DNA of 64,000 nucleotides from Limnoperna fortunei (lineage: Eukaryota > Mollusca > Bivalvia > Mytilida > Modiolidae). How positions within the stretch are numbered: position 1 is the stretch's first letter; each line of letters begins with the position of its first letter. The position numbers and the translations under genes are program-made. The notes under the pieces are model-generated. The model saw only the letters and a program-made list of their open reading frames with translations, ran no database searches and had not been told where the DNA came from. Shown here piece by piece: positions 12,598 to 24,529 of this stretch. The DNA lies in assembly GCA_944474755.1 (NCBI GenBank), contig OX104112.1, positions 88,983,756 to 89,047,755 of the forward strand, read 5' to 3'.

Positions 12598-13251
12598 AAA
12601 ACATAGTGATAGATATTACAACGTACAATTGTGAATTACCTTATAGATCATATGGTTTGTCCAAATACAAATAATTTAGAGAAACTGATTGGTTATTTTA
12701 TAATTCGTCTTAAATATATTTTACCTAATAAGAATAGCATTGTAGATGACTTGTATAGAATTTCAATACCGGATATTGGAAAAAACATAACTAATAATAA
12801 AAACCATAGAAAAGTCACTCGGTGTCGAAACTATTTCAAGGTTGACAATATACACAATGAACGGCTGTGGTATCATGTCAAGGTCAATAAAGCATGCTTG
12901 TAGACTTGATTGCACCTCCAAGGTTATCCGAATGCAAAAGAGTGTGATGTTATCTGCTGAATATGTAACACTCAATTTTAAAGTACAAAAGAGAAATTTC
13001 GTGCAATGATGTACACCGTTTGATTGGTTCCATAAGAATATGAGATGTGCCCAAATTTTAATGTTGGTTGTGGACATGACCTATGAAATCTTGTTATTTA
13101 TGTGCTTTATACCAAATACCACTAATAGGCGGCTACAAATCGGTACAGAATAGCCTAGAAAAAAACTTGATTAAAACGTGGTCAAAGTATGATCAGTAAA
13201 TCAAGTTCTGATTTTTGGGAAATCCAGTCATCTATATCATTGTCAATTCAG
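12598..13251. other. Unassigned stop-poor DNA
   Basis: Frames on both strands are open for 75-105 codons here (for example 12763-13077 minus and 12631-12903 plus), and they overlap one another. Because several frames are open at once, none is convincing as a gene. A decayed mobile element is possible. Confidence 0.3.
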
Positions 13252-13449
13252 GTCTGTCAGGCGGGATGTTGTAACGGCACTTAATGTTGACCAGATTGAT
13301 GTTATAGCTCGTGAGTTTAAAGATTATTGTTCGTCTCGAGAGGTTTTCAAGTATTCATTGCAAATAATTTGTAAAATACGAGTTTCTGAAATTAATATTG
13401 GGTTTTTGTTATGGAATTTAAATTATTATTTGGCCTCGGTTATTGAATG
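13252..13449 (+). other. Candidate internal exon (unconfirmed)
   Basis: A 198-nt segment lies between an acceptor-like 'attgtcaattcag' (ending 13251) and a donor-like G|GTAATT (GT at 13450-13451). It is open in one + frame, starting after a single nucleotide and ending with two. The predicted peptide is balanced and charged (VRRDVVTALNVDQIDVIARE near the start, then a Cys/aromatic section). The in-frame stop TAA overlaps the donor, so the frame could also simply end there. No family is recognised. The polypyrimidine tract is poor. Confidence 0.2.
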
Positions 13450-13453
13450 GTAA

Positions 13454-15840
13454 TTGTTTATGTTATATGCAACATTTGACACTGGGACTACATTGTTACC
13501 AAACTTATCATTGGGTTTGTTATAGAAATTAGCGTGTAACATTAGATCCTATGTATATACATTGTCATAGGATGTGTGTTCAGTCATTGTTTATTTATAA
13601 TACACTGAAAATTGAACATAACAAAAAATAACTGCTAAAACTATTAATCATTGAATATCATGCCTCGTGGTTGTCAATTTCTTAATAAACAATAAACGAT
13701 GGAAATTGTTATTGTCAGCTTTTATTTGTTACTTATAGGGTTGCTGAAATTATCGATATTAGCGGCTGCTGAATAGGCGACTTATAATTTAAGTCAAACG
13801 ATTTTTCAAAGTTGATAATTATTATTCTTAATGCGACAGGCAGTCCATCGTAATCGCTGGAAAGATATTTTAAACATTATAAATCATCATTTATAAGTGG
13901 AAATGGCCAGACATTTTCCATGAGCTAATTTAAATTTACAAGAGTGCTTCATTTTCTAAATTATCTCTGATTAGATTGTCATCCCCTGGCTAAAATCTAC
14001 ATCTTGTAAGCCGTAAAACAAATGGTTTAATGATTTTTAGAAATAAGCAAAAGCCTAAGAACACGAGTGGTGTGAATTCTGTGGTCAATTTGTATATTGG
14101 TAAACAATATTTACAAAGCCCGATTTATAAATTTTTTATCTGAATATTAGCTTAAATATCTTCACGGTCTTACGCGTTTAAAAATGTGTCACGTGTATTT
14201 ACAAGTGTTCCGTTGCTATAGTTGTTTCTATTCAAATAAATAGCAATGATTTTGAAACATGCTTTGATTCGAATGTTTCAGTAGAATTCAGTTATGTGTA
14301 GTGTCTGTGTTTTTGTCTGTAGACAGTGTTGATGGTTCTGGTTTGTTTAGTCTTTTTTGACTTCAATGGTTTTGGGAATTTTGCAAACAGGCATTGGTGA
14401 TCGTTGATGTCCTATTTTTTTGTGAACCAACAGTTGCTTTATGGCTGTTTAACTTTGAAGTTCAATAGTTGTATCTGCAAATCTCATTAATATTTTATTA
14501 TTTAAGATTTCAATGTTTTGACTTTTCTTTTAATGAATCTACTGGTCCTATATAGAAAACTAAAATAAAAGAAATAGTTCCCAGTTCGAATTAACAATTT
14601 TTACCAACAAAAATGTTGCTTCTTTTGTTCTTAAAAGAATAGGATAAAAATAAATTGAAACTCCATAACGTTTTCATGGTTGTTAGTTTCTATGTCCTTT
14701 TTGCTTTACAACCTTTGCTACATGACTTCTTAAACAGCAAACAATCAACTTAATTTCAATGATCATTATGTTTTACAGTCAAATTTGTATATTGGAATAT
14801 AAACTTACTATAAAGTAATTTGTGTGTGTTAGTGCGTGTCGGGACGGTTATTTTATATAAAATTCCATTATCATATACCTTTTGTCAAATATTTGTTTAG
14901 TTATTATTTTTCTCTAGGTTTTAAGTCCTGCTTACATTATAATTGCTTATATGGAAAAAATTGATATTTGTGGAGATTGGCTAGAAATGGAAAATGCAGT
15001 TAAGATAACTTTAAAGAAATATAATATTTAATTTTTAATGTAAGTATATTACAACGACACAAATTAGGTAAAGAAGATCTGCTAGACATTGTGAAAATGT
15101 CTTACTTGGTTCTCCTTAATCTATTAGAATCTTAATTTTATTATTATTTTTTACGACATTTTGTTGGCTACACTAAAAAATATTAATCGTTAAAGTTTTG
15201 AAGATGCATATGCAACTTTCATTTGTATATAATTGTTACAGTTTCAATTTAAACCAAACATCTGTATGAGAACCACTTTGCAAAGAAAGATAGAGAACAC
15301 CATTTAATGTTTTCTAAATCAGTACTTATGAAAAATATTAGTGTAGATAAGTCCAAAAATGGTTAAATGAAAACATTAAAAATACAGTAATTATTTGATG
15401 CGTTAGCAATAAATTTAACAGTAGTACACAAACATTGCCAATGTAGAACCGAAATTATTTTTGTGATATTAAATAACGTTGAAAATGAACTTTCGAGAGT
15501 CAATTTAAATTTGCTTTTTATTAATTTTAAATATTGTCATAGTTTTGGGGGTTTGTGTCTATTATTTGGATCATACGTGATAAACACATTCTTGAAAAAA
15601 AATAATTGTTTCATATTTCTTAATTTTGAACAAATATAAAATTATTATGTTATTTTAACAAAATGTTAATAAACCACCTAAAACAAACTTCATAACTTCT
15701 AAGAAGGAGTTATTATATTAGTTTTTTTTTTAAATTTAAAGATTTAAACTAAAGTAGAATGTAAATGTAAAATTTTTTCGCTTTTGTACAACTTTAAATT
15801 TGTTTCTTCGTTTGGAACTTCAAACTGAAAAGAGAGCAGA
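13454..15840. other. AT-rich non-coding stretch
   Basis: No coding, array or dispersed-repeat signal is recognised. Confidence 0.4.
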
Positions 15841-16274
<434 letters not shown>

Positions 16275-16510
16275 ATACTTAATACTTAAGCCGAGGAAAG
16301 AACTATATATTTTGTTTTCGTGTCTTTCTTCGGTTGGTAAACGTCTGTCTCCTACATAAATATTGCAATGGTGGTCTTAAGACCATCTTTACTCTACTCT
16401 ACTCTACTCTGGTCATAAAACGGCTTCGTTGTGCTATCTAAGACATGTCTTAAGATGATTCTAATAATTGTCCTAAGAAATGTCTTAAGGCATATTTTAG
16501 GAAAGTTACA
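16275..16510. repeat. Decayed element right of the (TAAA)n array, with (ACTCT)4
   Basis: CTTAAG- and CTAAG-containing words matching those at 15.85-16.03 kb occur here, together with a pentanucleotide run 'actctactctactctactct' at about 16391-16410. Confidence 0.4.
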
Positions 16511-19500
16511 TTAAACATTGTCCTGATCATTTAGTAACTATATAAATTAAAGAGAAAAGTGTAAAACATTAACGGGTATAAAATAATCAAACTTAAACTT
16601 TTACTTTCTTCCATGTGTAATCATATTATAGAGTAGTGATTCTTATTATATTTTCTAAATATCCAGAAGTAATGGGATTATATCTCTGTGTGAAAATTCT
16701 TTAATAATACATACATTGAACATATACAAGTATTTCCATACTGTTCTGTATACGGGAATCGACATAGAAATATTTAATAGCGTCCATATTTTAACTTGAA
16801 TTTGTAGATCAACTATTTCAGGAAATCATAGTGTCAAATATAGTAACAAGACAGGACTAAACGTAGCGGCATATCGTATACCAAAGTTTCTTATTCTTGG
16901 ATCCATCTTAAATTAAATCAACACGATGGATGGTTCCAAGCTTACGCTTCAATTTAACAAAACCTAATGTTGATTTAATTGAAAAAAAATATTTTAAAGT
17001 GAAAAGTATTTTCAACTTTCAAAGTAATACGACGTTTTGCCAAAAATTATTGCGAAAATTACTTCAGTTCTAATTAAACAAAACACAATAGTAACAAGTG
17101 AATTTCTAATTTACTGATTTATTCATGCGATTAATTACCACAAGTTTTTTTATTTCAACAAAATTTTTTCTCAATTCCATTCATACTCATTATTAGAAAA
17201 ATTGTCTTTAAAAATTTAGATAAATAACAGACAGGCTGTGATAAACAATTTTGTCCGAGTTTTGTATTTTTTTTATTTGATCATCGTTCAAAAAAGTTGT
17301 ATTTCCAAACTTTTGGTAGCTATTGTTCATTAAGATTTTTACATTGTAAGTCTGTTGTGTTATTCTGTAAAATATATCATTAACGATGTTTCTAATGAAT
17401 TATACAATACGATTCTTGCAGTATAAAGTTTATAAATTGTTTTCTCCTCGTAAAAGACAAACACATTAATAAAGGGAAGTAACATATAAAACACTAGTGT
17501 TTGTCTGAAAGAATTGCCATATAAGGTAAGAGAGTATATTTATCATCTCAAAAGCTAAGATCCATACATTAACATAAATATGTCAACATTAATATAGATT
17601 TTTGCTGGCAGTAAATGCGTTTAACAGCTGTATGGAGTAATTTATAATCAAATGAACAATTTCGATATTTTCTAGCTAATATTGTCGAAATCGCTCAAAA
17701 ATAACATTAGTTTTATGGTTTTGTCTATATACAAATTATATGTTATCGTTGATAATGAAACTATATCAAACCATCAGTACATGCCAACAGTTTAAATAAA
17801 TATATATATATATATATATTATATTACATTTATATAACGAGGTACTATTAAAAAATACTCTATCCGAAATGGGCCACAAAACCTCAATGTTTCAATTTGA
17901 ACATGTAAATTTACTTTAAAATAATAATTATATAAGTTTTCTTTTAAAGCTTTGTAAACGTAGCTGTAGTTTTCCACAACAGTGTATTTATGATTTAACA
18001 TTTAACTTTAACATATTTGTATTTTGATTGTCTTTCGTCAAGATGTAAAATATATTTTGATATTTGAAAGGAAATAACAGAAAAAGACATTATTAGACAA
18101 CACTTATGACGAAAATATAAATTTTCTTACCATTTTAGAATCTTAAATGGAAAGAATTTCCCTTAGTTGTTTATTAAAATATAACAAATTGTTCATAATA
18201 TAAATAAAACAATGCAAAAACTTTTGATCATTTTAAGGAAGTTCCCTGTGTTGAACCTCGTATTTAAACTAGATAAAACAGCCTCAAGTAACAAGTTATA
18301 CGATTGGTGCAAAAATATCGATGTTCATTAACATAAAAGAAGCTTACAGCAGCGTTTTTCGAGAAAGGTAAAATAATATTATATTCAATATTCGTTTGTT
18401 TTTACACCTGATATTTAATTTTTTAAACCTGTTAATTGTTATGTCACGAAAAGTACACTGAGAACGAATTTTCGACAATCAATTATTCAAAGAAGTTTTG
18501 TTGACATAAGCTTCCCATATAAACATGCACTAATATGATTAATTAACCAAAGTCAAGTACAGAGCTATTGTATCATTATCTATTTTTATGAAAATCAGGC
18601 CATTTCGTCCTTGGCATTACCCTATTTTCTAATATAGACATTTGTTATTGCTATAAAATGGAGGGAAATTGTATGAAGATTTTGAAAACCAATGACATTT
18701 TGCACATAAAAAACTAATATTGGAGTCTGTATTTTCCGATATTTCAAACTTTTGTTGTTGAAATTGTTGGTAATAAACAAGCTGGAATTTGTTTCATATT
18801 CTTTTTATTTGTTATATTTCTCTTTGTGGTGATTTAAAATGTATGACATATTGCGTGTAAAGTAGTATTTCAGCAAGAGACATAGATTTGTTTAACATGT
18901 GATACTAAACAAGAATGTTTTATAAAACGTGGTTAACATTACTATCAGAATTATATTAAGTTATGTAATATACATGTTAAGGTGGCGCTAATTACATGAA
19001 TGATTTTATAAAATATTTAAATTAATATTACACACTTCTTACTTAATAAAAACAAAATTACACGTCACATCCTAGTCATAAGGTGATTTTACTTCGAAGT
19101 TTAACTAAAATAATTATTTACAAAGAATATTATTAAAGCTCGAAGAAAAAGTGGCATTTTAGTGTTGTAAAAAAATGGAACCCTGATACAGATGTACATT
19201 AAAATACTTGAAAATATCTTCTATTACGGGTGTGTTACTAGCGTGAGTTTACTCATGTATTATTGAAAATATTAATAATTTCACTTTTTAGTTGGTTTTC
19301 CATCCTTTTTGGTGTCTGCGCGCGCAGAAAGAAATAATGTTTTATTATGTTTATATCAAACCCTTTTTAATAACTATGCAATACATTGTCTAATCTTTGG
19401 CGCTAAGAGTATCGTTGATATATTTTTAAAAGATATCAACGAAAAAATTACGTACAACCAATAGCATATATACGTCATCAATTAAAGTAAAACAAATATC

Positions 19501-19795
19501 AACAATCTTCTTATCTTAAGTATAATTGTTAATTAGTTTTATTATTTTTATAAATGTGTTACCATTTACTTAGTAATAAAAATATTGTTATTAAAAATGA
19601 TATAAAAAGTTTTAAAAAAAAAACAATCTACACACGGTGTATCAGAAACATACAAACTACAATCAAAGAAACGTACAATATTTCTCAGGAACATTGACAT
19701 GATTTTTGAAATAAAATAGATTACAGAAAAAAATTTAATATACACGTATTCTTGTATCTTAGACAATAAAAACACATTCAGTATATGAATACTCA
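16511..19795. other. AT-rich non-coding stretch
   Basis: No gene is supported. A short (TA)n run lies at about 17803-17820. Confidence 0.4.
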
Positions 19796-19857
19796 ATAAA
19801 ACCAGGGACAGTCTATACTAATATATAGTAGTTAGTATAGACTGTCCCTGATAAAAC
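19796..19857. mobile_element. 48-bp palindrome flanked by 7-bp direct repeats
   Basis: Perfect 19-bp arms (19803-19821 and 19832-19850, starting CAGGGACAG and ending CTGTCCCTG) surround a 10-bp loop. The flanks carry the same 7 bases, ATAAAAC, at 19796-19802 and 19851-19857. Termini beginning CAGGG with a 7-8-bp target duplication are reminiscent of hAT-type non-autonomous elements. A 48-bp element would be extremely small, so that class assignment is only suggestive. Confidence 0.6.
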
Positions 19858-21120
19858 TAAGTAACAATCGTACAAGATTGATATTTCTTGATGAATTTAA
19901 ATGATGATGAATCATGCTATTATTTAAAGCTATTAAAGTAGCGTATGTGGTAAAGTGATAAGTTTTAAAGTTAAATAAAGGTACTTTAGCTTCAATTGAA
20001 TTTTCTGTACATGTATTTTCATTACGTTGCAATGCTTTGATACGATTGATTTATGTATTGTTTAGGAAATAAAATCACGAATAAAATATTTCACTAAAGC
20101 TGACAAGAAAAAAAAATGCACGAAAGTCTTACAAAGATGTAAAAATATTAATTTAAGTTATTGATTAAGTAACCAGACAAGTGCTTACCTCTATGTCCAG
20201 ACAGACAAAACTATTACGTAATTTATCAGTGTCTGGTATAAAAATACATTGTCGCCGACCAATATCGTAAAGTACTACAGGAAGACAACTCCGCCTGGCT
20301 TACGAATTAGTATTGATTTTATTCAGTTATTAATAAAAAATATAGTCTCAGTATCTCTGTTAAATTCTTTTAAACATCTCAAATTTATTTAAAAATGCAC
20401 TAAATCTCTCTTGAATAAACGAAATAATAACTTAATAATAATAATGTTTTATTTATTAAACAATAATACAGCTTTTCTTATAATAAAGCATAGGAATCAA
20501 CAATACACGACTTATAATGTAAACTATTTAATTTTCAATCTTTTAAAAGAAGGATTAAAAAACCGATGTATCGAAATAGTTTTTAAATGAAGACTAACCA
20601 AAATTTTGTTAACTGCAATGATTCAGGTACTAGAATGACAAAATCTACAAAATTAGAAAAAAAAAGACAATTTGTGTCGACGACGAATATCATCCCGCCA
20701 TACCCTCTTACAGAACACAAAACAATCTGGATAGCTGCCGAAAGATGCATTAAATAAGACTTTGTTACAAATTCTATGATTCACTAATTCATTTTTAGAC
20801 TAGGAAAGTTTATTGATGATTCATACCAATGTTCATTCAAAAGGACAATGATAATTTCCTTTCGTCTTTTCAATCGGAGAGAATTTTCACACAATTATGA
20901 CCTTCATTAGTCTTGACAATGTTGGCAACAGAGTTTGCGCTTTCAATTTTATCATAGCCTGCTTCGTTGTTTTTTCTCGGCGAGTTTTGTTCAGACTATT
21001 AAAATTAGTCGAAATTATCGTATTATTCTACATTATTTCTTTCTATACTAATTTTGCTTTACGAAATTGAAGCGTGTCAGTTGGAACAATATATAGCATA
21101 AAAAACCCCACAAAATACCA
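19858..21120. other. AT-rich non-coding stretch
   Basis: No gene or array is recognised. Confidence 0.4.
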
Positions 21121-21159
21121 TAAAAGCAACATTTGAGCTATGGATTATTTCATCTAATG
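21121..21159 (+). mobile_element. Probable 5' part of the older SINE interrupted by the younger one
   Basis: The words 'tcatctaatgcatatatcacg' align loosely with the head of the intact SINE ('tcgtctactattgatcacg'). The sequence continues after the younger insertion at 21450. The A-box region is too decayed to recognise. Confidence 0.35.
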
Positions 21160-21449
21160 CATATATCACGAGGGGCCTCGGTGGCCGAGTGGTCAAGGTA
21201 GTTCGTCTACTATTGATCACGTGGTCTGTCAACACTTAGATTGCGGGTTCGATTCTCACTGCAGGCAGGGTGTACTCGACTCCAATCTTAATTGACAAGG
21301 ATTGCCAGTTTTCCTACCGCAGGTCGGGGGTTCTCTCCGGGTACTCCGGCTTCCTCCCCCAATAAAAACTGGACGCCATGAAATAGCTGAAAAATTGCTG
21401 AAAGTGGCGTTAAACCACCATTCAAACAAACAAACAAACATATATCACG
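21160..21449 (+). mobile_element. Full-length tRNA-derived SINE with target-site duplication
   Basis: The body is 21171-21438 (268 bp). The head is tRNA-like, with an A box (TGGCCGAGTGG, 21182-21192) and a B box (GGTTCGATTC, 21246-21255). Their wide spacing suggests a Ser/Leu-type tRNA ancestor with a long variable arm. A central segment ('ctctccgggtactccggctt', then 'aataaaaactgg') resembles the deeply conserved SINE domain known from molluscs. The element ends 'gtggcgttaaaccacc' and a (CAAA)n tail. An 11-bp direct repeat, CATATATCACG, flanks it (21160-21170 and 21439-21449), as expected for LINE-assisted target-primed insertion. The intact promoter boxes and perfect duplication mark a young copy. 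It is not a functional tRNA gene. Confidence 0.92.
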
Positions 21450-21618
21450 TGCCAGTCAACTTTGAGTTGGCGGGTTCGATTCGCATTGACGTCAGGGTGT
21501 GCTCGACCCCGTACTTAACAAAGATTGCTTGTTTTCGTATCCAAGGTTGGGGGTTTCCCCAAATAAAGGACGGCACGATATAGCTAGCAAATTTTGGAAA
21601 GTGGCGTAAATAAAAAAA
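21450..21618 (+). mobile_element. Older SINE copy (3' portion) hosting the younger insertion
   Basis: It carries a diverged B box ('cgggttcgattcg', 21473-21485), then 'gtgtgctcgaccccgtac', 'gttgggggtttcccc', 'aaataaaggacg' and 'gaaagtggcgtaaat'. These align in order with the intact copy just upstream. It ends in a poly-A-like run (21609-21619). The target-site word 'atatatcacg' belongs to this older SINE, so the younger copy landed inside it. Confidence 0.75.
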
Positions 21619-22253
21619 AAGGTGTTTTAAAGTCCAAGAATTATTATTTAGCTATATTCAGGACGTCAACAAACAATAAAGCAACTGGGCAAATGGGATG
21701 AACTAACGAACAGGAAATATTGACCACAATTACAGTATTGACTATTAAGTGTTGAGCAGAAAATCGTGCCTTTTTTGTCGACCTGGCTAAAGTTCCATAA
21801 AACGACAAAACATTCCGAATCGTTAAACTATGTAGTGGTGTCACTTAAACAAAATATATCAACTTCAAAAGTGGCAGTCGGGTTCAACTCGTCTGCTCGA
21901 CTCCTTGTTAGCTTTGGCGACCTCATGCCACCCAAGATATATTTCAGAAAGGCAGCTATCGCATTAAGCATCTTAATTGTGTATATATAAAGTTACCTGT
22001 AAGTATCTATATGTAAATATTTCAGCTACGACAACCACAATAACACTGTCCACTAACATATTTATGGAGTGCACGTCTTCTTGGGTTTTAGTATGTTTTA
22101 GTTTGTCCGCTGCTAAAATGAGTTTTTTACGAAACTTGTGTCTGTTTTATTATAATTTTTTGGACTTACGTTATATATAAAAAGTTCATTACTCATACAA
22201 CAACCACTCTGATCGTTCTCAATTTTTTTATGGCAACAATAACGTTCATTTCT
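21619..22253. other. Unassigned DNA with a possible further SINE scrap
   Basis: At about 21878-21910 the words 'cgggttcaactcg' and 'gctcgactcc' recall the B-box and post-B-box part of the SINE family, but the rest of the element is not recognisable. No gene is supported. Confidence 0.25.
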
Positions 22254-22430
22254 GTTTGAAAGAGGTTTTCGGCAATTTCAGGAATTTCTTGATATGTTTT
22301 GACATCAATCATATTCAATTTAGGCTGGAGTCGAGCACACTCAACCTGCAGTAAATTTTGAACCCGCAACCTCGATGTTGACAGGCACATAATCAATGTT
22401 AGATGACTTTGCCACCGAAACACCACAATC
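22254..22430 (-). mobile_element. Diverged SINE copy on the minus strand
   Basis: Read on the minus strand it gives 'tcggtggcaaagtcatctaa', then 'gtgcctgtcaac', 'ggttgcgggttc' (B-box region, about 22359-22370), then 'gtgtgctcgactccagcc'. These are in the same order as the intact SINE at 21171-21438. The A and B boxes are mutated, so this is an old, inert copy. Its 3' part is decayed and no target duplication is visible. Confidence 0.65.
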
Positions 22431-24067
22431 AATAAGTCTGACTTGTCGTTATTCCAGTACTGTCAGGTTGTTGTTATTTTAGTACAAAAACTTAATGCTA
22501 GTTGTATGAATATATTCTGAAACAGGTTTAAGATGTATCGTACAAAATACAAGGAATGAAGTACTCTGTCATTCATGTAAAACCATAAGAATAACAGATA
22601 AATAGTTCACAAACTTGAAACCACGCACATATACTTTTACGTTGAAACGTCGTCTAAAAATTGTTGATGTTTTTGACATTTGATTTTTTTTCTAGCCCAC
22701 TGTGTCCAGTGCATCTGTTTATTACCTGATAGAAATGACGCCTCATAACGTACTACATGAAGTTCTGACAATTCCGATTGTACTATAGACAATTCCGAAC
22801 GGTAAGTCATAATAGAACAAAGATGAATGTACAAAATATTACATAACGTGTCTGTATGGCTTGTGTTTGCATATTCTATATTGGAACCATGGTATAGTTG
22901 TATACTGTAGTTATGGTCAATAAAATAAAAAATAAATTGACTCGGCGCTCCAACTTATTTATTCCTGGATTTTAAACAAATTGAGATAAAAGAAAGACTG
23001 TGACTACTCGTCTGTTTCGGTGCTAAACATTTTTAATTGTGAAGAAATATACTATTTTGAGGTTTTTTTTATAACTTATTTAAATATATTTAAAGTCACT
23101 AAGAACATTGTTTGGTTTTTTTTATTATACTTTTGTTATTTAACACAGGCCAAACATTTGCAAAATTTTATAATGTAAAAGATTAGTTTAAGACAATTAC
23201 AAGTACTAAGTTTGTTAAAACAATAGTGTATTGATTTGTCCAGCTTCTTGTTTTATTACTCTTCTGTTATACATTGTAAAAAACTAATATTAAATTTACA
23301 CTCGGCATCCTTATTTAGACTAAAGTCTAGTTTAATTTAATTTATTTTATTTGGCCCATTTTTCACATATAATTGTGCTTTATTTTAGAAAACCAAAATC
23401 GAAATTATGTCTTTTACAATTTTAATCCCTTTCAAAATAATTTCAAGTAGAATAATGACATACGAATGTATCTCATAAATGGAAAAAGAATATTATTGTT
23501 ACGTAACGACTCCTTTGATCTTATACCCATTGATAGCCAAGACGACATAACATTACATATCGACATGACTGCTGTCGCATTACATGACGTAAAAGTGGTG
23601 GCGGGGTAGAGGGGATTGAAAGTTGTCAAAACACTAGGGTTTGGTCAGCAGAAGTAATTGACGTAGATTAAAATAATGTCCGACTGAAGGGTTGTAACGT
23701 ACAAGATCGTTCAGAGCGAGTGAGTTAAATAATTAATAGTTAAATGAAACAAGGAATCAACGACATCTTTAGGACCTTTATATCCAGCGTTCTGACATTT
23801 CTATGTGAAACAAAAATACTTTGAGTAGTTTTTGTACTCAACTACAAATAAATTTTGCGAGAATACTGACTTTTGATTTGCTGGAAAATATTTTCTATCA
23901 GAGGATGGAAAACAGATTTAATCGTCATGGAGACACGCGCCGTTTGACGTCATATATTATTCCACGGGAAACTAACAGTTTTTGTGTTGATCTCTTTTTT
24001 CAAAAATATCCAGTTACAAAAATAAAATTGTTGAGTTTATTCTATTGTTTGAATTTATTTATAAGTA
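22431..24067. other. AT-rich non-coding stretch
   Basis: No gene or repeat is recognised. A minus-strand 65-codon frame at 23432-23629 is within chance length. Confidence 0.4.
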
Positions 24068-24210
24068 TTAACTACAAAAAATATTTTCTCCATCGAGGGA
24101 TAACAAAATTTCCGTTGTGCACATTTAATATAATCCGCTACGCGGATTATACAATGTGCAAAACGGAAATTTTGTTATCCCTCGATGGAGAAAATATTTT
24201 TTGTAGTTAA
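24068..24210. mobile_element. 143-bp near-perfect palindrome (MITE-like)
   Basis: Two arms of about 70 bp are nearly exact reverse complements from TTAACTACAAAAAATATTTT at the left to its complement at the right. The centre is 'ataatccgc tac gcggattat' at 24130-24150. The arms differ only by small changes near the inner third. The outer TTAA/TA bases would fit a TA or TTAA target duplication, but the boundary is ambiguous. Near-identity of the arms implies recent origin or strong hairpin-based conversion. It sits just left of the telomere-like repeat block. Confidence 0.8.
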
Positions 24211-24529
24211 TCCTTAATTGTTTTAATTTCGAATTAATGTTATCCATTATACGAACACTTTGTTTAGAGATAATTTTCTATTCATCTTGCTAACATGTAT
24301 ATAATACATATATAATCCGTTTCACCTAGTTTTAAAACTTCATAACCGCAGGCATAGACCTATCCTTAAACTAACCATTATTAGCTATAATAGCTATACT
24401 ATAACCTACCTTAAGAACAACTCGACTCTACATTTAATCTAACTATAAGCCCATTGCCATAGCTCAATCAATAACACAACTCTCAACCAAATATTAACCC
24501 TTTCCTCATCTTTACCTTAAATTAACCCT
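24211..24529. repeat. CCTAA-rich degenerate lead-in to the satellite
   Basis: From about 24390 the + strand is rich in AACC, CCTTAA and TAACC words without a clear period. This grades into the regular 89-bp repeat. Confidence 0.4.

Noticed and set aside
12763..13077. A 104-codon minus-strand gene
   Set aside because: Two other frames over the same DNA are also open, and no domain is recognised.
21171..21262. A functional tRNA gene (A and B boxes present)
   Set aside because: The boxes belong to a SINE with a long non-tRNA body, a (CAAA)n tail and a target-site duplication. The head does not give a clean cloverleaf.
23821..24210. A 129-codon gene
   Set aside because: Its last third is the palindromic element at 24068-24210, and the remainder has no recognisable features.
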